A stretch of 64,000 bases of DNA from Psychromonas arctica DSM 14288 (GTDB taxonomy: Bacteria; Pseudomonadota; Gammaproteobacteria; Enterobacterales; Psychromonadaceae), in the NCBI RefSeq assembly GCF_000482725.1, contig NZ_AXWP01000008.1, forward strand, positions 29,602-93,601, written 5' to 3'. The translations under genes and the position numbers were made by a program. Position 1 is the stretch's first letter. Every line of letters begins with the position of its first letter. The notes beneath the pieces were generated by a model. It saw only the letters and a program-made list of their open reading frames with translations, searched no databases and was not told the origin of the DNA. Of the stretch, positions 39,618 through 49,685 are shown piece after piece.

Positions 39618-39671
39618 GGAGAAAGCTGTTAAGCTTTTTATGTAAAGAAAGCAGCTAAGCTTTTTATATGA
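39618..39671. repeat. Imperfect direct repeat downstream of nagC
   Basis: Two copies of a roughly 25-bp unit of the form GAAAGC-AGCT-AAGCTTTTTATAT occur side by side between the clpB terminator and nagC. The AAGCTTTTTAT part is shared exactly. It is AT-rich and may be a chance slippage product. Confidence 0.4.
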
Positions 39672-39679
39672 AAAAAAAG

Positions 39680-40912
39680 TTAGACCTTGATCCTTTGTAA
39701 TAAATCACCTTCATAAATCGCCTGCTTAATTAAAGCAAAAGCAGCGATAGTTAAATCGGGTTTTAATTCAGTTGAAGTGACGATCAGTTGATCATGAAAA
39801 TTTGGCAGGGTTTGTTGTTTAATGCAATCTGCAATGGTAGAAAATAAAACTTCACCAGCTTGTAGTATTTTACCTGTGATCACTATTTTTTCGGGGCTTA
39901 ATAGATTCACTAATATGGCAATATTTTTCCCCAAGTAGTGGGCTGCTTGTTGAGTGATTGTATAACATAATTTATCACCACTTGCCGCGGCTAGATAAAT
40001 ATCATCAATGTTCATGGTATTCACATTCAAGACGCAATCGCTACCAGCATTAATCGCTTCTTTAACTTTGTCGTAAATCACCAGATCGCTGACCTCTGTT
40101 TCTAAACAACCAATATTGCCACAATGACAGCGCTTACCTGCAGGGTTTGTTTGGATATGACCTATTTCCCCTATATTACAGCTTTTACCTAGTAGCTCTT
40201 TATTTTCGATAATAACACCTGAACCAACGCCGTGATGAACACTGATAAGCACTGAATCTTGTGTGTTCTTGGTGGCACCAAAGTAATTTTCAGCCAATGC
40301 AAGGCAGCGTGTATGATTGCCGATAAAGGTAGGAATATTAAATGTATTTTCAATTTTATTAACTAAAGAGTAATCATCTAAAGGATAAGTTGGCGTATAA
40401 ACCACGATGCCTTTTTTAGGATCAACCAAACCAGAAAGGGTAATTGAAATAGCAGATATTTTTTCATTAATTAACGGTGGTTGAGTCATAAATTTTGCAA
40501 TTTCAGCAATCAAAAAGTCAATTAAAAAAGCACTGGTCTCAATCTTAGGAATAGTTATTTGTTTGCTCATTAACTTAATGCCAGATAAATTATAATGCGC
40601 GATCGATAATAATTTTTGGCCTAATTTAATGGCAATTACATTTACCGCATCAGAATTTGGCGCTAAAGAGATGGCTCTGCGGCCACCCGTAGATGCTTGT
40701 AATTCAACTTCTGCAATCAATCCATTTTCGATTAGTTGACGTGTTATTTTGGTCACACTTGCTGGGGCTAATCTACTTATCTTTGCTGTTTTAACGCGAG
40801 AAATAGGTGCGTATTGCTCAATAATTTTATAAATGATGGCACTATTTAATTGCTTGATTTGTTCGATATTAGCAATGTTTGTTTGCATCGTATCGTGATT
40901 GACTGTGTTCAT
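39680..40912 (-). CDS. nagC: N-acetylglucosamine repressor NagC (ROK family)
   Basis: A 410-residue ROK regulator with an N-terminal winged helix (KQLNSAIIYKIIEQYAPISR...LAPASVTKITRQLIENGLI) that closely follows E. coli NagC. The ROK signature EIGHIQTNPAGKRCHCGNIGCLE carries the zinc ligands. It represses nag genes until GlcNAc-6-phosphate binds. I chose the ATG at 40912 (AGGT upstream, close to the E. coli length of 406); the ATG eight codons later is possible. It follows nagA after a 194-bp gap, so nagBAC may be transcribed together. Confidence 0.92.
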   Translation of the reverse strand: MNTVNHDTMQTNIANIEQIKQLNSAIIYKIIEQYAPISRVKTAKISRLAPASVTKITRQLIENGLIAEVELQASTGGRRAISLAPNSDAVNVIAIKLGQKLLSIAHYNLSGIKLMSKQITIPKIETSAFLIDFLIAEIAKFMTQPPLINEKISAISITLSGLVDPKKGIVVYTPTYPLDDYSLVNKIENTFNIPTFIGNHTRCLALAENYFGATKNTQDSVLISVHHGVGSGVIIENKELLGKSCNIGEIGHIQTNPAGKRCHCGNIGCLETEVSDLVIYDKVKEAINAGSDCVLNVNTMNIDDIYLAAASGDKLCYTITQQAAHYLGKNIAILVNLLSPEKIVITGKILQAGEVLFSTIADCIKQQTLPNFHDQLIVTSTELKPDLTIAAFALIKQAIYEGDLLQRIKV

Positions 40913-41106
40913 TAAGTGATACCTACCGTGGTGTTTATCTCGCCGCAATGATAGCAGATTTTTTTAGGTCACAGATGAGGTTTAATCAAAAGGCATTAAC
41001 TTTAAAAAAGTATGCCGATTGACCAGAATAATTGTTATGCGGAGCTGGTAATGACAATCGATCACGTCATTAGTGTTCATCCATTAAACGTTATATTAAA
41101 CTTTTG

Positions 41107-42243
41107 TTATTCAGTTGCTTTATAACAACCGTTAACAACGGTCCCGGTGACTTGATAATCATTGTTAAAAATTGCTAAGTTGGCAATTTTACCCACTTCA
41201 ATGCTGCCTAGTTTATTATCTACGGAAATCGCTTTCGCAGGATAAATAGTCGCCATACGAATAGCTTCTTCTAAACTAATGCCTACAAATTTTACACATT
41301 GTTCAATGGACTCTATTAAGGTGACTGCGGATCCCCCTAAAGTGCCATCTTTGCCTACACATTTTCCTTGTTTGTAATAAACAGTCGTGCCTACAAAATC
41401 AAACTCACTAATATCAGCTCCAGCAGGCGCCGTTGCATCGGTCACTAGTATTAATTTATCACCCATGATTCTTTTTGATAAACGTACATTTTCGTAAGCC
41501 ACATGAAAACCATCGACAATAATGCCTGCGTAGATATTATTATCGTAAATTGCACCTACTACGCCAGGCTCTCGCCCGGTAATAGATGTCATTGCATTGA
41601 ATAGATGCGTGGCAGAAGATGCGCCGTGTTGAATCGCTTCAGTAGCCTGTTGATAAGTGCCATTGCTGTGCCCTAAAGAAACCACAATACCTGCATTGGC
41701 CAGCTGTTCAATAAATTGGTTCGGCGTTTTTTCCGGTGCCATGGTTATTTGGCTAACGACATCACTATTTGCACAGATCAAATCAATCATTTCAGGATCG
41801 GGTTGGCGAATAAATTCCTGGCGATGGATACCTTTTTTCTGCACGTTAATATAAGGGCCTTCAAGATGTAATCCGAGTACTTCATTAGGCTTTTTTTGCA
41901 TATATTCGCGAGTTACATGCAGTGCTTTCTTAATGCCTTGGTCGGTGTCAGTAATAAAGGTGGGAAGATAGCTGGTGGTCCCTGATTTCAGATTAGCTGC
42001 TTGCATTGTTGCTAGTGTTTGCTCTGTTACTGCGCCATTAAACATAACACCACCACAACCATTTAATTGTAAATCAATAAATCCAGGTGTTAAGTTTTGA
42101 CCCTGTAGGTCAATACGATCAATATCATTGGTTAATGCATTAATGGGAATAATAGCGCTGATTTGTTGACCTTCAATAACGACTGCATGATCAATAAGAA
42201 TCGCTTGAGTTGTATAAATAGTGCAATTGGTAAGTGCATACAT
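41107..42243 (-). CDS. nagA: N-acetylglucosamine-6-phosphate deacetylase
   Basis: A 378-residue metal-dependent amidohydrolase. Motifs present are [20 protein letters not shown] with the metal-binding Glu, [17 protein letters not shown] and the [10 protein letters not shown] catalytic Asp region. It removes acetate from GlcNAc-6-P to give glucosamine-6-P for NagB. The gene sits about 110 bp after nagB and before nagC, the E. coli order. Confidence 0.95.
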   Translation of the reverse strand: MYALTNCTIYTTQAILIDHAVVIEGQQISAIIPINALTNDIDRIDLQGQNLTPGFIDLQLNGCGGVMFNGAVTEQTLATMQAANLKSGTTSYLPTFITDTDQGIKKALHVTREYMQKKPNEVLGLHLEGPYINVQKKGIHRQEFIRQPDPEMIDLICANSDVVSQITMAPEKTPNQFIEQLANAGIVVSLGHSNGTYQQATEAIQHGASSATHLFNAMTSITGREPGVVGAIYDNNIYAGIIVDGFHVAYENVRLSKRIMGDKLILVTDATAPAGADISEFDFVGTTVYYKQGKCVGKDGTLGGSAVTLIESIEQCVKFVGISLEEAIRMATIYPAKAISVDNKLGSIEVGKIANLAIFNNDYQVTGTVVNGCYKATE

Positions 42244-42350
42244 TATAAATCTCTCCTAGGCATACTTTATTAGACAAATGGATGCGTTTAATCTAAGTGA
42301 TAAATCAGGCCTAACTGTATGTCTGTTCCGTTAAACCTGATGTGAAGTGA

Positions 42351-43151
42351 TTATAGGAAGCGAATGTTTTCTGCTTCTAGTTCCGTGAAGTACTTAAGTG
42401 TTTTAACTTTAAGCTCCATCGTTGATGCTGAATCACATACGATAATTGCTTTTTGATGTAGTTGTAATGCGGTAACAGTCCAGAGATGGTTGACGCTGCC
42501 TTCTACAGCAGTTTGCAATGCTAACGCTTTATGGTGGCCAGTGACAAGAGTTAATACTTCTTCTGCCTCTAATAATGTACCTACACCGATAGTCAGCGCT
42601 AACTTAGGCACTTTATTAATATCATCATCGAAAAAACGTGAGTTAGCAAGGCGAGTGTCGGGTGTTAATGTTTTAACACGAGTGCGTGATGCTAATGATG
42701 AACCTGGCTCATTAAAAGCAATATGACCATCACTACCTACGCCGCCCATAAATAGATTAATTTTGCCGTAGCTTTTTATTTTATCTTCATAGCGTTGGCA
42801 CTCTGCGCTCAGATCATCAGCTAGACCATTTAATAAATTGATATTTTGTACCTGAATATCGACATGGTTGAAAAAGTTATTATGCATAAAGCTATGGTAA
42901 CTTTCAGGATGAGCAGGCTCCAAGCCAACATATTCATCCATATTAAAGGTAACAACATGTTTAAAGCTGACCTTTCCTGCTTTATGTAACTCAATTAGGT
43001 GTTGATATGTGGCCAAGGGCGTACTGCCTGTGGGCAAGCCTAAAATAAAAGGTCGATCCGCAGTGGGGTTAAATTTATTAATTTTATTAACGATGTATTG
43101 AGCAGACCATAAACCAACATCGGCTAAGTTGTTAAGTGGAATCAGGCGCAT
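42351..43151 (-). CDS. nagB: Glucosamine-6-phosphate deaminase
   Basis: A 266-residue enzyme, the same length as E. coli NagB. It has [24 protein letters not shown] and the [18 protein letters not shown] active-site loop. It converts glucosamine-6-P to fructose-6-P and ammonia and feeds glycolysis. It is the first gene of nagBAC and is divergent from nagE, with the shared control region between. Confidence 0.96.
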   Translation of the reverse strand: MRLIPLNNLADVGLWSAQYIVNKINKFNPTADRPFILGLPTGSTPLATYQHLIELHKAGKVSFKHVVTFNMDEYVGLEPAHPESYHSFMHNNFFNHVDIQVQNINLLNGLADDLSAECQRYEDKIKSYGKINLFMGGVGSDGHIAFNEPGSSLASRTRVKTLTPDTRLANSRFFDDDINKVPKLALTIGVGTLLEAEEVLTLVTGHHKALALQTAVEGSVNHLWTVTALQLHQKAIIVCDSASTMELKVKTLKYFTELEAENIRFL

Positions 43152-43243
43152 TTTAATCTCCAGGTAATGAATATCTCTACTTAATTCTCATCGTAAATTA
43201 AGTTTGGGTTTAATGCCACTCATTTTCACTTATTAGGTCAAAT

Positions 43244-43265
43244 ATAAGTGATTTAAGTCACAGAA
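43244..43265. promoter_or_regulatory. CRP-type site in the nagB-nagE control region
   Basis: The core AGTGA-TTTAAG-TCACA (43247-43262) matches the CRP consensus TGTGA-N6-TCACA in nine of ten positions with correct spacing. It lies between divergent nagB and nagE, where E. coli also has a CRP site. The match is seen; binding is inferred. Confidence 0.65.
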
Positions 43266-43419
43266 TAGGGTGATTGCATTTGCGCGATTTAAGAAACTCT
43301 TTAGAGTCATAGCCTAGACATGTTGATGAAAGGCGTTCTATTGAACCCACGTTATAACAACAGGTTTTAATCATAATAATCAATGCGAATTAAGTCGCTG
43401 TTTCAAGGAGAGTAAAATA

Positions 43420-44886
43420 GTGAATATTTTAGGATATATGCAAAAAGTGGGCAGGGCCTTAATGGTTCCAGTGGCAGTATTACCCGCTGCAGCAATTTTA
43501 ATGGGGATTGGTTATTGGATTGATCCAAATGGCTGGGGTGGTGATTCTCAACTAGCGGCTTTTTTAATTAAAGCGGGTGCTGCAGTAATTGACAACATGG
43601 CGCTATTATTTGCCGTGGGTGTTGCTTATGGCATGTCTAAAGATAAAGATGGTGCTGCTGCGTTATCTGGTTTAGTAGGTTGGCTAGTGGTTACTACACT
43701 ACTGGCACCTGGTGCGGTTGAGCAAATTACTGGAGAAGCTGCTAATGCTTCTTTTGGACGAATTGAAAATCAATTTGTTGGTATCTTAGTCGGTATTATT
43801 TCTGCTGAGTTATATAACAAGTTTTCAGAAGTCGAATTACACAATACATTGGCGTTTTTCTCTGGTCGTAGATTAGTGCCTATCATCGTTTCTGTAGTAA
43901 TGATTGTTGTATCATTTATTTTAATGGCAGTTTGGCCAATTATTTTCTCAGGTTTACAGCATTTTGGTGAAACGATTTCAGGTATGGGCGATATTGGAGC
44001 TGGTATTTATGCATTCTTTAACCGTCTATTGATTCCTGTTGGACTTCACCATGCGTTAAATTCAGTATTTTGGTTTGATGTGGCGGGCATTAATGATATC
44101 CCTAACTTTTTAGCTGGTCAGGATACGATCACTAAATTCGCTGCTGAAGGTAAAAATGCAATCGGTACTGTTGGTATGTATCAAGCTGGTTTCTTCCCTA
44201 TTATGATGTTTGGTTTGCCTGGTGCTGCATTAGCAATTTATACGACAGCAAAAGCAGAGCATAAGCAAAAAGTGGCTTCTATTATGTTAGCTGCTGCATT
44301 AGCTTCATTCTTTACTGGTGTGACAGAGCCTTTAGAGTTTTCATTTATGTTTGTAGCGCCGTTATTGTATGTCGTGCATGCAGTATTAACAGGTGTTTCA
44401 GTATTTATTGCCGCTAATATGGAATGGATGGCTGGTTTTGGCTTCTCTGCTGGTTTAGTGGATATGGTACTCTCTTCACAAAACCCACTCGCTAAACAAT
44501 GGTATATGCTGTTAGTTCAGGGTGTTGTCTTCTTTGGTATTTATTATTTTGTATTTTTAACATTAATTAAAACACTTAATCTTAAAACACCAGGTCGCGA
44601 AGATAACGAGACGGAAGTAGTTAATACCGCTACTAAAGCTGTTGAAGGTAATGACCAATTAGCCACTAGTTATGTTGCTGCACTAGGTGGCGCTGATAAT
44701 ATCGAAGTGATTGATGCCTGTATTACTCGATTACGTTTGACCTTAAAAAACCGTAGCATTATAAAAGAATCAGAACTGAAGGCGTTAGGTGCAATGGGTG
44801 TTGTGAAACTAGGAGATAATAATCTTCAAGTGATCATTGGGCCGCAAGCTGAAAGCATTGCTAATAGAATGAAGTTGCTAAAATAA
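43420..44886 (+). CDS. nagE: GlcNAc-specific PTS transporter, EIICB only
   Basis: A 488-residue phosphotransferase-system protein. The EIIC membrane domain occupies residues 1 to about 385 (MQKVGRALMVPVAVLPAAAI, HHALNSVFWF, MMFGLPGAALAIY, GVTEPLEFSFMF). The EIIB domain ends the protein, with the phosphorylated cysteine at about 434 (IDACITRLRLTLK). E. coli NagE has a fused C-terminal EIIA domain; it is absent here, so EIIA-Glc (Crr) or another EIIA must donate phosphate. The start is GTG at 43420, after AAGGAG. It imports GlcNAc as GlcNAc-6-P for nagA and nagB. Confidence 0.92.
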   Translation: MNILGYMQKVGRALMVPVAVLPAAAILMGIGYWIDPNGWGGDSQLAAFLIKAGAAVIDNMALLFAVGVAYGMSKDKDGAAALSGLVGWLVVTTLLAPGAVEQITGEAANASFGRIENQFVGILVGIISAELYNKFSEVELHNTLAFFSGRRLVPIIVSVVMIVVSFILMAVWPIIFSGLQHFGETISGMGDIGAGIYAFFNRLLIPVGLHHALNSVFWFDVAGINDIPNFLAGQDTITKFAAEGKNAIGTVGMYQAGFFPIMMFGLPGAALAIYTTAKAEHKQKVASIMLAAALASFFTGVTEPLEFSFMFVAPLLYVVHAVLTGVSVFIAANMEWMAGFGFSAGLVDMVLSSQNPLAKQWYMLLVQGVVFFGIYYFVFLTLIKTLNLKTPGREDNETEVVNTATKAVEGNDQLATSYVAALGGADNIEVIDACITRLRLTLKNRSIIKESELKALGAMGVVKLGDNNLQVIIGPQAESIANRMKLLK

Positions 44887-44902
44887 ACTGCAATTAATTT
44901 TT

Positions 44903-44930
44903 CAATAGGCACTCAATGAGTGCCTATTTT
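44903..44930 (+). terminator. Intrinsic terminator downstream of nagE
   Basis: A near-perfect 25-nt palindrome, AATAGGCACTCA and TGAGTGCCTATT, ends in a T-run. It lies about 20 bp after the nagE stop. Confidence 0.85.
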
Positions 44931-45189
44931 CGTTTTGGTAGAGGGTTGTTGTTTAAACCTGTTCTTCGCAATAAAGCTGGCATTAGGCAAAAATTTCAAT
45001 TGCTAGCGGGTATATTTTCATCTTTATGGCGACAATCTACTCACCTCAGAAGATACTGATTTTTGCATCTTAAAGTCACATCGATGTAGATATCACCGTG
45101 AACCTTTCATTTACCATTATTTCACTTGAGCTTAAGGCTAGAATATACGATGATTGCCCCTTTATGAATCATGTATTTTAGAGGTCACA
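44931..45189. other. glnS upstream region
   Basis: About 260 bp with no gene seen. It should contain the glnS promoter; I could not single out the hexamers. Confidence 0.35.
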
Positions 45190-46851
45190 ATGTCTGAACT
45201 GGAAACACGCCCAAGTAATTTTATTCGCACCATTATTGAAAACGACCTTGAGAGTGGTAAACACCAGACAATCCATACACGTTTCCCGCCTGAACCAAAC
45301 GGTTATTTGCATATTGGTCATGCAAAATCTATCTGTTTAAACTTTGGTTTAGCGCGTGATTATCCTAATGCTGCTTGTAACTTGCGTTTTGATGACACTA
45401 ACCCGGTTAAAGAAGATGCTGATTACGTTGCAGCGATTGAAAAAGATGTCTCTTGGTTAGGATTTGAATGGCAAGGTGATGTACGTTATTCATCTAATTA
45501 TTTTGAACAGCTTTTTGATTATGCTGTTGAGTTAATCGAAAATAACAAAGCTTATGTTTGTGAATTAAATGCAGAACAAACACGTGAATACCGCGGTACG
45601 TTGACGTCTCCTGGTAAAGATAGCCCATATAGAAATCGCCCGATCGAAGAAAGCTTAGATCTATTTAAACGTATGCGTGCAGGTGAGTTTGAAGAAGGGT
45701 CGATAATGCTGCGTGCTAAAATCGATATGGCTTCTCCAAATATGAAAATGCGTGATCCGGTTATTTACCGTATTCGTTTTGCACACCATCACCAAACTGG
45801 TGACAAATGGTGCATCTACCCTATGTACGATTTTACACATTGTATTTCGGATGCGATTGAGGGGATTACTCACAGTTTATGTACGTTAGAGTTTGAAGAT
45901 CACCGTCCATTATACGACTGGGTATTAGCTAATATCAGCATCGAGTGTAAACCACGTCAAATAGAGTTTTCACGTTTAAACTTGCAATATACATTAACGT
46001 CTAAGCGTAAATTAAATGCATTAATTGAAGAAAACATCGTCACTGGTTGGGATGATCCTCGTATGCCTACTATTTCTGGTATGCGTCGTCGTGGTTACCC
46101 TGCGGCATCATTACGCGAATTTTCAAAACGAATTGGTGTAACAAAGCAAGAAAATACCGTTGAGTTTGCTTCATTAGAAGCTTGTGTTCGTGAAGATCTA
46201 GAAGCTAATGGCGCACGAGCGATGGCTGTGCTTGATCCGATCAAAGTAACGATAACAAACTATGAACAAGGTAAGTTAGAGCAGTTAATCGCACCAGCTC
46301 ACCCTAAAGATGAAAGCATGGGAACGCGTACTGTGCCATTCTCACGTGAGTTATATATTGATGCTGCTGATTTCCGTGAAGAAGCGAATAAAAAATATAA
46401 GCGCTTGGTATTAGGTAAAGAAGTGCGTTTACGTAATGCTTATATGATTAAAGCTGAAGAGGTTATTAAGGATCAAGAAGGTAATATTACTGAAATTCTT
46501 TGTTCTTACGACCCAACTACATTAGGTAAAAATCCTGAAGACGGACGTAAGCCAAAAGGGGTTATCCATTGGGTGAGTGCCGCGTCAAATCATCCTGCTG
46601 AATTCCGTATTTATGACCGTTTATTTACGGTAGAAAATCCTGCGGCAGTGGAAGATATCCATAGTGTAATTTACCCTGATTCATTAGTTGTAAAACATGG
46701 TTTTGTTGAAAACAGCTTAGTGGACGCACAACCTGAAGTCGCTTATCAATTTGAGCGTGAAGGATACTTCTGTGCTGATAATAAAGATTCAAGTGCTGAT
46801 AAGTTAGTGTTTAACCGAACGGTTGCATTACGTGACTCATGGGCTGGTTAA
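45190..46851 (+). CDS. glnS: Glutaminyl-tRNA synthetase
   Basis: A 553-residue class Ic synthetase with HIGH at residues 41-44 ([16 protein letters not shown]) and the KMSKS-equivalent TLTSKRKL. GlnRS features such as [18 protein letters not shown] and [10 protein letters not shown] are present. It charges tRNA-Gln directly, so the Gat transamidation route is not needed. I chose the ATG at 45190 with GAGG upstream; the frame is open 12 codons further back but without a family match. The length equals that of E. coli GlnS (554). Confidence 0.97.
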   Translation: MSELETRPSNFIRTIIENDLESGKHQTIHTRFPPEPNGYLHIGHAKSICLNFGLARDYPNAACNLRFDDTNPVKEDADYVAAIEKDVSWLGFEWQGDVRYSSNYFEQLFDYAVELIENNKAYVCELNAEQTREYRGTLTSPGKDSPYRNRPIEESLDLFKRMRAGEFEEGSIMLRAKIDMASPNMKMRDPVIYRIRFAHHHQTGDKWCIYPMYDFTHCISDAIEGITHSLCTLEFEDHRPLYDWVLANISIECKPRQIEFSRLNLQYTLTSKRKLNALIEENIVTGWDDPRMPTISGMRRRGYPAASLREFSKRIGVTKQENTVEFASLEACVREDLEANGARAMAVLDPIKVTITNYEQGKLEQLIAPAHPKDESMGTRTVPFSRELYIDAADFREEANKKYKRLVLGKEVRLRNAYMIKAEEVIKDQEGNITEILCSYDPTTLGKNPEDGRKPKGVIHWVSAASNHPAEFRIYDRLFTVENPAAVEDIHSVIYPDSLVVKHGFVENSLVDAQPEVAYQFEREGYFCADNKDSSADKLVFNRTVALRDSWAG

Positions 46852-46883
46852 TATAACTATAAATATAACTATAAATATGTGAC

Positions 46884-46913
46884 TAAAAAGGTCTGCTCAA
46901 AGCAGACCTTTTT
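46884..46913 (+). terminator. Intrinsic terminator downstream of glnS
   Basis: AAAAAGGTCTGCT pairs with AGCAGACCTTTTT around a 3-nt loop. It is preceded by a 12-bp tandem duplication (ATAACTATAAAT twice, 46852-46876). Confidence 0.88.
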
Positions 46914-47070
46914 ATTGCTGCTTAACTATTTTCTTTAATAACCCTTTCCAACCATTCATACTTTCCAACTATTAATACTTTTTAATGACTCCTAAAGTTG
47001 CAGACTCAATAATTTATCTTGATTAAAAAATATCTAACATCTAATACCAACTCTGTAAGATCAATAAGTT

Positions 47071-47757
47071 CTAATGCTTGTTTAGTAACTGTTGCAGCGT
47101 GACTTTATCTATGCCGCCCATTTTACTTAATTGGGCTAGTAATAATTCAGCACAAGCTAAAGCATCGGTTAATGCATTATGTGCGTTATAAATAGGCAAA
47201 TTATAACGCTCTCTACAGGCATTTAAACGCAAGCTACTGGTGTTTAAAGATTGATGTTTACGTAGTTCTCTTTTTTTATCTATCAGTAAGGTATCAATAG
47301 CAAATAGTGCAAAAGATTGTTTTTCCGCACCTACTAATGATTGCTGTAAAAACTGTAAATCTAGGCTAGCATAATGAGCAACGATGACTTTATCTTTACA
47401 CTGCTCAAATAACCATTGCAGCACCTCTTGTAAGGGTAGTGCATTGGTCAGATGCCTATCTAAAACACCATGAATAACGGCACTTTGTCCTACGGTTCCT
47501 TGTATTTTAATGAGCTTATATTGTGCAAGTTTAGGCTGGATCTTGGCATTGATGATAGGGATCACTCCGATACTCACCATTTGATCTTTTTTGCTGTCTA
47601 AGCCTGTCATTTCAATATCTAACGCTAATAGCTTAATGTCTGAAATAGGGCTATCTAGTTGGCTTAATAAATATTGATAATGATCTTGTAGGGCATTCAG
47701 CTTGCTATTTTTAACCAAGCGTTTTAATTGATACTGTAACCACCATCGTTGAAACAT
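47071..47757 (-). CDS. DEDDh 3'-5' exonuclease, DNA Pol III epsilon-like
   Basis: A 228-residue protein with an RNase T/DnaQ-type exonuclease fold. ExoI is LALDIEMTGLD (DxE), and ExoIII is YNAHNALTDALACAELL with the His and Asp. Residues 1-40 are an extra N-terminal helical segment. It is not the replicative proofreading subunit, which is encoded at 56.4-57.1 kb. Its ATG overlaps the stop of the upstream CBS/DUF294 gene by 1 bp (TAATG), so the two are translationally coupled. This pair downstream of actP is common in marine gammaproteobacteria. Confidence 0.85.
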   Translation of the reverse strand: MFQRWWLQYQLKRLVKNSKLNALQDHYQYLLSQLDSPISDIKLLALDIEMTGLDSKKDQMVSIGVIPIINAKIQPKLAQYKLIKIQGTVGQSAVIHGVLDRHLTNALPLQEVLQWLFEQCKDKVIVAHYASLDLQFLQQSLVGAEKQSFALFAIDTLLIDKKRELRKHQSLNTSSLRLNACRERYNLPIYNAHNALTDALACAELLLAQLSKMGGIDKVTLQQLLNKH

Positions 47758-49601
47758 TAAAATTGCCTTAAGAATTTTAACCTAATTGTGCCTTGTGCTT
47801 CATGAATCACTTTAAAGGCATCCTTTAATTGATGGCGAACTAATGAAGACAGACTATCGGGTAAAATATAGTTAGAAACAGGTTGTGTATTATTAAATTG
47901 TTGTCCTTGATTGGTAAGACGTTTATGGGCAATAAACTCCCAAGCATCCAACAAATTCATCGCAACTTCTTTATCTATTTTAGATTTTTCGATTAAACTT
48001 TCTAAACGTTTGCTAGTATTTACTTCTTCTATACCTGCTGCTAGTGCGTAGGTTCTAACGATATCATTGATTAAAGCATTACCTTTATGCTTTAAATCTA
48101 TTCCTTTTACTTCGCTACCATCTCGTTCAATGACAAAGCTTCTGAAGAATCCTAATGGCGCTGTTGATTGCAGTGCATTTTGACTTAGCGCTGCAAGAAA
48201 TATGTCGTTTCCTTTGGTCTTGTTTAATACTGTAGTTTGTAGGGTTGTGAATAAACTTAAATCTCCATAAATACCGCGCATATCAAAGAAGATAGTCGCG
48301 TTTAATAACGCACTGGGCTGAGGAGTATTGACCCATTTTGAAAATTGTTGTTGCCACTGTTGTAGTGTTAATTGCCACTGTGGATTCTGCGCCATGATAT
48401 TACCGGGACAAAATGGAAAACCACACTCATTCAAAGCACTACAAACAAATTCAGAAAGTTGCTTAAAATAACATTTATCTTGTTCAGAAGGCGTTTTCTC
48501 TAAAATCAATGCACTATCTTGGTCTGACCCTGCCATTTGATCTTGGCGACCCTGTGAGCCAAATGCCAGCCAACAGAATGCCATTGGGGCAGGGCCAAGT
48601 TGTTTTTGTTTTAATACTATTAAACGACGTGTTAATGAGTCGGTAACAGAGGTCAGAATACGGCCTATTTCAATGGCTTTAGCATCGCTACTAATCAGGT
48701 TATGTAATAGGTCTGGTATCTTCTGGCTAACTTGTATCAGTGCTTCTAAGCTATTCTGACGTTCTATTTGACCAATTAATAATAACGGCTGAGAGCTTTG
48801 ACTGCGGATTAAATCTGTACTAGTAATGATCGCGATTGGTCTTTCTTGGTCGACCACGGGTAAGTGATGAATATTATTTTCACTCATTTTTAACATCGCT
48901 TCAAAGATTAGTGCATTTGGTTCGATAACAGTTGGTTCTTTGGTCATTATTTGTTCGACTAGTAGGTCACCGCCCAGTCCTTTTGCTAAGACACGATTAC
49001 GTAAGTCGCGATCGGTTAAGATTCCGCATAATTTATCTTGGTTAACAACAACAAGAGAGGAGAGACGTTTCTTAGACATTAGCTGTGCAGCTTCATGAAT
49101 GGTGGCATCGGCTGTGATGGTGGTGAGATCTCTGGACATAATGTGAGTAATACGTGCAGTACTGATGTGGCTATGCTGTAATGACCCTTGGTTGCGTAAT
49201 CGTTTGGCAAAGGCTTGATTAAAAAAACGATCGAATGAATGGCTATTGGCGCGTAATTGATCAAACATTTTAGCTGAAAGGTGGTAAACCAGTGCATCCT
49301 CTAAAATATGTACTTGATTGACAACTTTCTCACCCGAAAGCATGCCGCTAAAACCAAAATATTCGCCTTCTGCGACTCTATCAATGAGCTCTCCTTGTTG
49401 TGTGGTTACTTCAAATGCACCACTACGTACAATATATAATTGGGGCTCGTCACTATCTACATTGACTAACTTTTGTTGTTTGCTGTAGTAGGAAATAGTT
49501 AATTCCTGACAACATTTTTTTATAGTTTGTTCATGTAAAGAATCAAAAGGAGCTAATCTGCGCATGAAATCAAAAATGGGTTGTAACTCACTGTTATCCA
49601 T
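47757..49601 (-). CDS. Cyclic-nucleotide/CBS/DUF294 nucleotidyltransferase-like signalling protein
   Basis: A 614-residue soluble protein. A cyclic-nucleotide-binding domain occupies residues 15-130, and a pair of CBS domains 150-275 (IMSRDLTTITADATIHEAAQLM, IMTKEPTVIEPNALIFEAML). A DUF294 nucleotidyltransferase-like domain has the GSQGRQDQMAGSDQDSALI motif (G-S...DxD), and a DUF294 C-terminal helical domain follows. The order and the GlnD-like motif suggest nucleotide-controlled adenylylation or uridylylation; target and reaction are unknown. The ATG at 49601 has AGGTG upstream. It lies downstream of actP beyond a terminator and is coupled to the exonuclease gene. Confidence 0.88.
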   Translation of the reverse strand: MDNSELQPIFDFMRRLAPFDSLHEQTIKKCCQELTISYYSKQQKLVNVDSDEPQLYIVRSGAFEVTTQQGELIDRVAEGEYFGFSGMLSGEKVVNQVHILEDALVYHLSAKMFDQLRANSHSFDRFFNQAFAKRLRNQGSLQHSHISTARITHIMSRDLTTITADATIHEAAQLMSKKRLSSLVVVNQDKLCGILTDRDLRNRVLAKGLGGDLLVEQIMTKEPTVIEPNALIFEAMLKMSENNIHHLPVVDQERPIAIITSTDLIRSQSSQPLLLIGQIERQNSLEALIQVSQKIPDLLHNLISSDAKAIEIGRILTSVTDSLTRRLIVLKQKQLGPAPMAFCWLAFGSQGRQDQMAGSDQDSALILEKTPSEQDKCYFKQLSEFVCSALNECGFPFCPGNIMAQNPQWQLTLQQWQQQFSKWVNTPQPSALLNATIFFDMRGIYGDLSLFTTLQTTVLNKTKGNDIFLAALSQNALQSTAPLGFFRSFVIERDGSEVKGIDLKHKGNALINDIVRTYALAAGIEEVNTSKRLESLIEKSKIDKEVAMNLLDAWEFIAHKRLTNQGQQFNNTQPVSNYILPDSLSSLVRHQLKDAFKVIHEAQGTIRLKFLRQF

Positions 49602-49647
49602 AAGCACCTAGCTATAAGTTGTGGGGATTTTTGAGGTTAAAAGATCT

Positions 49648-49671
49648 AAAAAAAGCGCCGAAGCGCTTTTA
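49648..49671 (-). terminator. Terminator between actP and the CBS/DUF294 gene
   Basis: AAAAGCGC pairs with GCGCTTTT around a CGAA-type loop, with a T-run on the minus strand. It may attenuate but not abolish transcription into the next gene. Confidence 0.75.
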
Positions 49672-49685
49672 AATTAGAGATTATT

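Noticed and set aside
43275-43295. NagC operator in the nagB-nagE gap
   Set aside because: ATTTGCGCGATTT is suggestive, but I could not match a full NagC consensus from memory, so I did not list it as a site.
47071-47757. A second replicative dnaQ
   Set aside because: It lacks the usual DnaQ N-terminal start and the alpha-binding tail, and a clear dnaQ lies beside rnhA at 56.4-57.1 kb.
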